From contig JBGPFD010000122.1 in NCBI GenBank assembly GCA_041483175.1, positions 1 through 10,077 on the forward strand: a DNA stretch of 10,077 bases, given 5' to 3'. This document shows, in pieces, positions 6,051 to 10,077 of this stretch (its first letter is position 1; each line of letters starts with the position of its first letter). Made by a program: the position numbers and the translations under genes. Below the pieces are notes generated by a model. That model was not told the DNA's origin. It saw nothing but the letters and a program-made list of their open reading frames with translations, and made no database searches. The stretch is from Gp7-AA10 sp041483175. Lineage in GTDB: Bacteria > Acidobacteriota > Thermoanaerobaculia > Gp7-AA8.

Positions 6051-6892
6051 CCGAGTATGGCGATCCGTTGTTCGACTTCGTCGATGACGTAGTCGGGCGT
6101 CGACGACCCGGCCGTCACCCCCACAACGCCCGCCCCTTTAAACCACAACGGCTGCAGGTCGTCCGCTCCCTGGACCAGGTACGAGGGCTTGACCTCGCGG
6201 CAGATGTCCCACAGGTGTTTCGTATTGGCGCTCTGTTTCCCGCCGATGACGATGATCACGTCGACGTCGGGGTCGCGCGCCAGAGTGCGCGCGGCGTCCT
6301 GATTCTCTTTCGTGGCGTAGCAGATGGTGTCCGCTCGGTCCATGCGCCGCGCGCGGGCGACGATGGCCCCGACGACGTCTTCGAACTCTTCGGCATTGAG
6401 TGTGGTCTGGTAGAAGATCTTCACCTTTTCGTAGCGCGACCAGTCGATGGCCTCCGCCCCGGCGATCGTGGAGATGATGTGGTACGCGCCGGGATCAAGA
6501 TCATGCGTGTAGCCGATCACCTCCCGGTGGCACGGATCGCCGATGAAGACGAGATGGAACCCATCCGCGAGGGCCTGCTTCGCCTCGCGATGGATGTCGT
6601 AAACGAACTTGCAAGTCGTATCCAGCACCCGCAGGCCGTCGGCTTTCGCATGGGTATGGAACGAGGGAGGAACGCCATGCGCGGAGAAGATGATGGTCGG
6701 CTCGGATACTTCGGCAATGTCCTCGACCGTGCGCACGCCGAGGCGTTCCATTTCTTCCACGACGCGTTCGTTGTGCACGACCTGCCCCAGGATTGCTCCG
6801 CGTCCGTTCCCGGAAATGAAACGCTTGACCTTGAGGTCGGCGATGCGCACCCCGGAACAGAAGCCGTACTTCGCGGCGCGTTTGATCTGCAT
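6047..6892 (-). CDS. ispH: 4-hydroxy-3-methylbut-2-enyl diphosphate reductase (IspH/LytB)
   Basis: The final enzyme of the MEP pathway, a cytoplasmic iron-sulfur protein converting HMBPP to IPP and DMAPP. At 281 residues it is near the usual short bacterial form. The three cluster cysteines are C12 (GFCSGV), C94 (DTTCKFV) and C191 (TICYATKENQ). Substrate-pocket residues are also present: H40 (VVHNE), H72 (SAHGVPP), H122 and E124 (CHREVIG), T163/T164 (YQTT), S221 and N223 (KQSANT) and S264 (TAGSSTP). The usual second serine of the S-S-N motif is alanine here (A222), and the common NSS starts with Q. ATG 6892 begins exactly where family members begin. No strong ribosome-binding site is seen; TAGAAT at 6931-6926 on this strand could be a -10 box. 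It is coupled to the downstream DUF3108 gene. Confidence 0.95.
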   Translation of the reverse strand: MQIKRAAKYGFCSGVRIADLKVKRFISGNGRGAILGQVVHNERVVEEMERLGVRTVEDIAEVSEPTIIFSAHGVPPSFHTHAKADGLRVLDTTCKFVYDIHREAKQALADGFHLVFIGDPCHREVIGYTHDLDPGAYHIISTIAGAEAIDWSRYEKVKIFYQTTLNAEEFEDVVGAIVARARRMDRADTICYATKENQDAARTLARDPDVDVIIVIGGKQSANTKHLWDICREVKPSYLVQGADDLQPLWFKGAGVVGVTAGSSTPDYVIDEVEQRIAILG

Positions 6893-6996
6893 CCGTTCGG
6901 GCTGAACGCGAATGGAGTCGCAAACATTCTAAAGCCGTGTGGCGTCGGGCGCCCTCGCCCGCCGTATGGCCGCCTCACATACAATCCGCGGTTCTC
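6893..6996. promoter_or_regulatory. Divergent promoter region between ispH and the MFS gene
   Basis: This 104-base gap must hold promoters in both directions. On minus, TAGAAT (6931-6926) lies 33 bases before the ispH ATG. On plus, TACAAT (6980-6985) lies 11 bases before the MFS ATG. No TTGACA-like -35 box sits at 17 bases from either, so the assignment is weak. Bases 6937-6954 resemble the left arm of the hairpin at 4601, and 6970-6982 partly pair back to it. Confidence 0.35.
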
Positions 6997-8178
6997 ATGC
7001 CTGATCGCCGCCCCATCGAGCCACTCTTCACCACCGCGTTCGCCGGCCTCTGGGCGTATGCCTTCGTGACCTTCTTTTCCGCGTTTCAGCTTCTGCCGGC
7101 GATTCCATTCCGCATTCTCGATCTCGGCGGATCGACGGCGAAAGCCGGCTGGTTCCTGTCGGTCTACACGTACGCCAGCGCGTTTTCCGCGCCGGTGATG
7201 GGAACGATCGCCGACCATATCGGCCGGCGGCGGCTTCTGATCATCGCCTCGATCGTCTTCATCTGCTTCTCCATCGCCTATGGCCTGATCACCAATCTCT
7301 ACGCTCTGCTCGTGGTGGGAGCCATTCACGGCTCGATGTGGTCGGGCCTCATCGCCGCCGCGTCGGCGATCATGAGCGACTACATCCCCGCATCGCGCAG
7401 AAACCAGGGGCTGGCGTGGTGGGGAGTGGCCAGCACCGCCGCGGTGGCCATCGCGCCGGCCGTCGGATTGTGGGTCTTTCATTTCGGCTGGCTGACTCTC
7501 TGCATCGAGCTGGCGATCCTGTCGGCGCTGATGACCATTGGCGCGTTGCTGCTGCGCGTTCCCGAGCCGCGCCGGGAAAGGGCGCGCATCGCGCTGTCTG
7601 AATCGTGGGACTGGCACGTGATCCAGACGACGCTGTCGCTCACCGTGGCCACCTTCGGATATGGCGGCATCGCCAGCTACACGGCCATCATCGCCGTGCA
7701 ACGCCACATCGTGCCGAAAGCGATCTACCTCACCGTCTTCGCCGCGTCGATCGTCGTCTTTCGCGTCTTCTTCTCGCACCTCGGCGACCGCGTCGGCACG
7801 AAGAGAATGCTCTATCCGGCGCTGATCCTGATTCCGATCGCCTTCGCGCTCCTGGCGGTCGCGGAGAAAAAATGGGAGATGGTGGTCTCCGCGGTTGTTT
7901 TCGGCACCGGGTTCGGCGCCGCTTATCCCGCTCTAGCGACGTTTATTCTCGGCAACACCGATCCCGATCGCCGCGCCCGGACGTTCGGGAGCATCGTCTG
8001 GGCATTCGACACCGGCATCGGCACAGGCTCGCTGATAATCGGCGCGCTCGGCGAGAGCTTCGGATTCCGCACGGCGTTTTTCGTCGCGGCCGGGCTGAGC
8101 TGCCTCTCGATCCCGATCTTCGGCTGGTCGTCACGGCGCCTCAGTGTGCGAGCCAGCACGCTGTCACCCCGAGCGTAG
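6997..8178 (+). CDS. Major facilitator superfamily (MFS) transporter
   Basis: A 393-residue inner-membrane transporter with about twelve hydrophobic helices, the normal MFS size. Motif A sits between helices 2 and 3 (GTIADHIGRRR from residue 69), and its C-half counterpart is GDRVGTKRML from residue 263. Helix 5 contains AVGLWVFHFGWL, and FGTGFGAAYPAL lies in the C-half. It is probably a drug or metabolite exporter; the substrate cannot be inferred. I chose ATG 6997 because helix 1 starts soon after it. A GTG at 6937 is in frame but lies in a GC-rich, repeat-like stretch and gives an unlikely extension. The last five residues (LSPRA) and the TAG stop are encoded by a fragment of the TGTCACCCCGAGCG repeat, so the original C-terminus may have been altered. 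Confidence 0.92.
   Translation: MPDRRPIEPLFTTAFAGLWAYAFVTFFSAFQLLPAIPFRILDLGGSTAKAGWFLSVYTYASAFSAPVMGTIADHIGRRRLLIIASIVFICFSIAYGLITNLYALLVVGAIHGSMWSGLIAAASAIMSDYIPASRRNQGLAWWGVASTAAVAIAPAVGLWVFHFGWLTLCIELAILSALMTIGALLLRVPEPRRERARIALSESWDWHVIQTTLSLTVATFGYGGIASYTAIIAVQRHIVPKAIYLTVFAASIVVFRVFFSHLGDRVGTKRMLYPALILIPIAFALLAVAEKKWEMVVSAVVFGTGFGAAYPALATFILGNTDPDRRARTFGSIVWAFDTGIGTGSLIIGALGESFGFRTAFFVAAGLSCLSIPIFGWSSRRLSVRASTLSPRA
8162..8176. repeat. Truncated copy of the 2915 repeat family
   Basis: Fifteen bases here are identical to bases 2917-2931 minus offset, beginning TGTCACCCCGAGCGT as at 2915/2916. Similarity stops five bases before the 8181 inverted-repeat element starts. It encodes the end of the MFS protein. 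Confidence 0.6.
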
Positions 8179-8180
8179 GC

Positions 8181-8285
8181 AGTAATGGGGTCAGGTCTTC
8201 ACTTTTTCGGTTTTTTCTCCGTGCTGTAGAAAGCTGCTACGTATTGTGGAAAAAACCGAAAAAGTGAAGACCTGACCCCATTACT
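8181..8285. repeat. 105-bp element with 37-bp perfect inverted arms
   Basis: Arms 8181-8217 and 8249-8285 are perfect reverse complements (AGTAATGGGGTCAGGTCTTC at the outer end, a run of T/A near the loop) around a 31-base spacer. The element lies between two convergent genes and covers the stop codon of the radical SAM gene. A run of six T's lies within the stem, not after it, so it does not match a standard terminator, though such a stem could end transcription from both sides. From memory, the outer word is common in environmental genomes near REP-associated transposases; this was not tested. Confidence 0.92.
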
Positions 8286-9540
8286 TGAGCGCGCGGAGAA
8301 ACGGAACGTCCGGCTTGTAGTATTCGCTGCGAATCGGACAGACCTCGGCGCCCTTTCCCCCGCACATCGGAACGACGGTGCGATCGTCCGCGGCGTCGTG
8401 TTCCCATGACGATCCGCGCTCGATGATGCGCGCCAGCTCGCGGCGGAACCGGGCGTATGGCTCGCCGTACCAGATTTCGCGCAGCGGCTGTTTGAACACA
8501 TCGCCGAGGGCACTCCCCTGCAGGATGCAGCAGGGAGCGACGAGACCGCCGGTGCGAATCAGCAGCGAGTGCCATCCGATGATGCACGGCTCATCGAATC
8601 CCGCCGACTGGCGTTCGATGCGCCGGGCGATCGCCAGCTTGCGCCGGTGCGCGAGCTTCTGCTTCCAGGTGAGATCGCGGCGGGTGACGAGATGCGTCAG
8701 GCGCGCCACGCGCCCGCGCGCGCGCCGCTCGGCGTCGAGCCGCGCGTTCATGTCCGCGACGTGCGGGCGGATGTCCTGCTCGTAGCTCTCGATGATGGAG
8801 ATGCGCCGGTACTCGTCGATGCGCACCACCTCCTCGTACAGGCGCATCATCTCCCGCGTTTCCTCGGCGGACATCTTCTGCTGCGGCGTGAGAAACGCGA
8901 GGCCGTTGAAAAAGATCGTGTCCACGTCCAGCTCGCGCGCAAGCGCGTACATGCGCGGAATGCTGCGGTAATTCTCTTTCCAGACCAGAAACTGCAGGTT
9001 GATCTTCGGCGTCTCGCGACGCCGGCGGCGACGCTCTGCGATCAGGTTGCGCACGTTGTTTACCGCGCGCTCGAAATTGCGCGCCGGCGTCTGCATCATC
9101 TTCGCGTAGCTCTCCGGATCGGCGGTATTGAGGCTCACCGTGATCTGATCGCATCGGCCGTCGATCAGGATCTCCGCCACTTCTTCGAGCAGGAGGACTG
9201 CATTCGTGGTGATGTTCTCGATCGGCATCCCCGCTGCGAAGATGGCCCGCAGCACGTCTTTGGTCTTGCGGTGGAACAGCGGTTCGCCGCCGCCAGCCAG
9301 CCGCACCGAGCGCGTCCCGAGCGCCTTCAACTCCGACATCATCTCTTCAAGCCGCGTCAACGCGACTTCGTCCGTGCCGCGGAGCGACGCGGTAGAGCAG
9401 AAGAAACAGTCGATGTTGCAGCGGTCCGACGGATGGATCTCGGCGTGAAAGGGCCCGCCGTACGCGACGCCGTCGCGTACGCCGCGAAGGATGGTCGCTT
9501 TGTCCTCCGCAGTGAGGTACTTCCAACCGAGCTGTGACAT
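8281..9540 (-). CDS. Radical SAM/SPASM domain protein
   Basis: A 419-residue cytoplasmic iron-sulfur enzyme. C41-x3-C45-x2-C48 (CNIDCFFC) binds the SAM cluster, and residues 83-87 (GGGEP) are the SAM-binding glycine motif. The C-terminal part carries a SPASM-type auxiliary cluster region: a cysteine before IIGWHSLLIRTGG, then APCC, GDVFKQPLREIWYGE, and a final pair in MCGGKGAEVCP. The central domain is long and basic, with an Arg run after NLIAE. SPASM proteins usually modify peptides or carry out dehydrogenations; no precursor peptide gene is visible here, so the substrate is unknown. I chose ATG 9540 because the longer frame would run into the methyltransferase gene. It lies 28 bases after that gene and is probably in the same operon. 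Its TAA stop is supplied by the end of the 8181-8285 repeat, so the C-terminus may be altered. Confidence 0.92.
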   Translation of the reverse strand: MSQLGWKYLTAEDKATILRGVRDGVAYGGPFHAEIHPSDRCNIDCFFCSTASLRGTDEVALTRLEEMMSELKALGTRSVRLAGGGEPLFHRKTKDVLRAIFAAGMPIENITTNAVLLLEEVAEILIDGRCDQITVSLNTADPESYAKMMQTPARNFERAVNNVRNLIAERRRRRRETPKINLQFLVWKENYRSIPRMYALARELDVDTIFFNGLAFLTPQQKMSAEETREMMRLYEEVVRIDEYRRISIIESYEQDIRPHVADMNARLDAERRARGRVARLTHLVTRRDLTWKQKLAHRRKLAIARRIERQSAGFDEPCIIGWHSLLIRTGGLVAPCCILQGSALGDVFKQPLREIWYGEPYARFRRELARIIERGSSWEHDAADDRTVVPMCGGKGAEVCPIRSEYYKPDVPFLRALK

Positions 9541-9568
9541 GCGCGCGCCTGACGATTCTAATCGGCTA

Positions 9569-10015
9569 TCAAACCCATCGCCTAACCCGGGCACGGAACG
9601 CCCGGTATTCGTCGCCGAATTTGCGCTCCAAATAGCGCTCCTCGCGCCGGATGACGCCAAAGTGCATCACGATCAAGGCGATGGGAAGGAGCAGCAGCGC
9701 TGGAAGAATGCGGAAGGAGAGCGCGGCGCCGATGTAGAGCAGCGTCACCGAGAGGTAGAGCGGATTCCGGCTGAAGCGAAACGGGCCGGTCGTCACCAGC
9801 GCCGTCGCCGGCTTGTACGGATCGATGTGCGTCCTGGCACGCAACATCGCGGCGAACGCAAAGCCGCCGATCAGCAGACCGGCGACCGCGAATGCGATTC
9901 CGCCGATCGAAGAGCCGGCATGCGGGAGGAGGTTGCGCAGCACATAGCCGATGGCGAACGCCACCGCGAAGATCAGCGGCGGAGGGGCAATGACTCCCGG
10001 CCGGTCCTTTTCCAC
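9569..10015 (-). CDS. Isoprenylcysteine carboxyl methyltransferase-like membrane protein
   Basis: A 148-residue integral membrane protein of the ICMT/phospholipid-methyltransferase (PEMT) type, using SAM to methylate a lipid-like or unknown substrate. It has about four hydrophobic segments, beginning APPPLIFAVAFAIGYVL. The family signature follows: TTGPFRFSRNPLYLS, then GVIRREERYLERKFGDEYRAF and RVRRW at the end. GTG 10015 is preferred over ATG 10069. The stop of the upstream gene sits one base before this GTG, and the resulting MEKDRPGVIAPPP is a typical family start. True protein prenylation is not expected in bacteria, so 'ICMT-like' names the fold, not the reaction. Confidence 0.88.
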   Translation of the reverse strand: MEKDRPGVIAPPPLIFAVAFAIGYVLRNLLPHAGSSIGGIAFAVAGLLIGGFAFAAMLRARTHIDPYKPATALVTTGPFRFSRNPLYLSVTLLYIGAALSFRILPALLLLPIALIVMHFGVIRREERYLERKFGDEYRAFRARVRRWV

Positions 10016-10016
10016 G

Positions 10017-10077
10017 TTAATGGTCCGGCTTGCGATACGCGATCCAGGTCCACCCCGAGAAGCCGCCATACGGATAC
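10017..10077 (-). CDS. C-terminal fragment of an upstream gene (unrecognised)
   Basis: On the minus strand a frame enters from the right edge and stops at TAA (10019-10017), giving 19 residues ending GGFSGWTWIAYRKPDH. The composition is aromatic and protein-like. It ends one base before the methyltransferase GTG, as in a tight operon. It is too short for a family call. A SAM-dependent methyltransferase tail would be one guess, unsupported. Confidence 0.55.
   Translation of the reverse strand, partial: YPYGGFSGWTWIAYRKPDH

Noticed and set aside
5052..7069. Two long plus frames opposite DUF3108 and ispH
   Set aside because: They are antisense to genes with a clear signal peptide and enzyme motifs, and have no motifs of their own.
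6517..7779. 420-codon minus frame covering the start of ispH and much of the MFS gene
   Set aside because: It is out of frame with ispH and antisense to MFS, with a His/Asp/Arg-biased composition.
8181..8285. Classic bidirectional intrinsic terminator
   Set aside because: The T-run is inside the stem near the loop, not after it. The length and perfect arms fit a repeat element better, though termination remains possible.
8171..8291. Target-site duplication GAGCG around the 8181 element
   Set aside because: The 5-base match (8171-8175, 8287-8291) is not flush with the left end of the element, so chance is likelier.
8569..9537. 322-codon plus frame opposite the radical SAM gene
   Set aside because: It is antisense to the CX3CX2C and SPASM regions and lacks any domain.
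9541..9660. Upstream extension of the radical SAM protein
   Set aside because: It would overlap the methyltransferase gene. ATG 9540 gives a normal family N-terminus.
1..10077. tRNA, rRNA, riboswitch, CRISPR array or intact transposase
   Set aside because: No cloverleaf-like gap, regularly spaced direct repeats or transposase motif was seen. The gaps are short and explained by palindromic repeats and promoters.

Overview
The window is GC-rich, gene-dense bacterial chromosome with bacterial-type operons, one- to four-base gene overlaps and many palindromic intergenic repeats. Codon choice, an ECF sigma/anti-sigma/Spy-like cluster, a DUF3108 protein, and repeats such as TGTCACCCCGAGCG and TAATGGGGTCAGGTCTTC suggest Acidobacteriota or a neighbouring soil phylum. 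This placement comes from style and remembered repeat words, not a marker gene, so it is tentative. I see no rRNA, tRNA, CRISPR array, phage gene or intact transposase.

Left part (1-2912, plus strand): the 3' end of an unusual protein joining a methyl-accepting-type coiled coil directly to a peptide-binding-protein fold (SBP_bac_5). A DMT/EamA drug-metabolite transporter follows, overlapping it by 16 bases. Its first ~30 codons run through a double palindromic repeat.

Sigma operon (2915-4651, plus strand): a perfect 30-bp inverted repeat, then an ECF sigma factor, a membrane-anchored zinc-finger anti-sigma factor and a secreted Spy/CpxP-like protein. The three genes overlap each other and end at a GC-rich hairpin. 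This reads as an envelope-stress or metal-stress module. Sigma and anti-sigma would form the switch, and the Spy-like protein would act in the periplasm.

Centre (4652-6892): a candidate sigma-54 promoter leads into an orphan CheY-like receiver. Its stop codon overlaps that of a convergent secreted DUF3108 protein. DUF3108 is translationally coupled to ispH, the last enzyme of the MEP isoprenoid pathway.

Right part (6893-10077): a short divergent promoter region, an MFS transporter on plus, then a 105-bp element with 37-bp perfect inverted arms next to a fragment of the first repeat family. On the minus strand lie a radical SAM/SPASM protein, an isoprenylcysteine-methyltransferase-like membrane protein and the last 19 codons of another gene, probably one operon.

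I found no clearly new defence or mobile system. The items most worth following are the chemoreceptor-like/solute-binding fusion, the repeats that enter coding sequence, the sigma-54-like promoter and the radical SAM/membrane methyltransferase pair.
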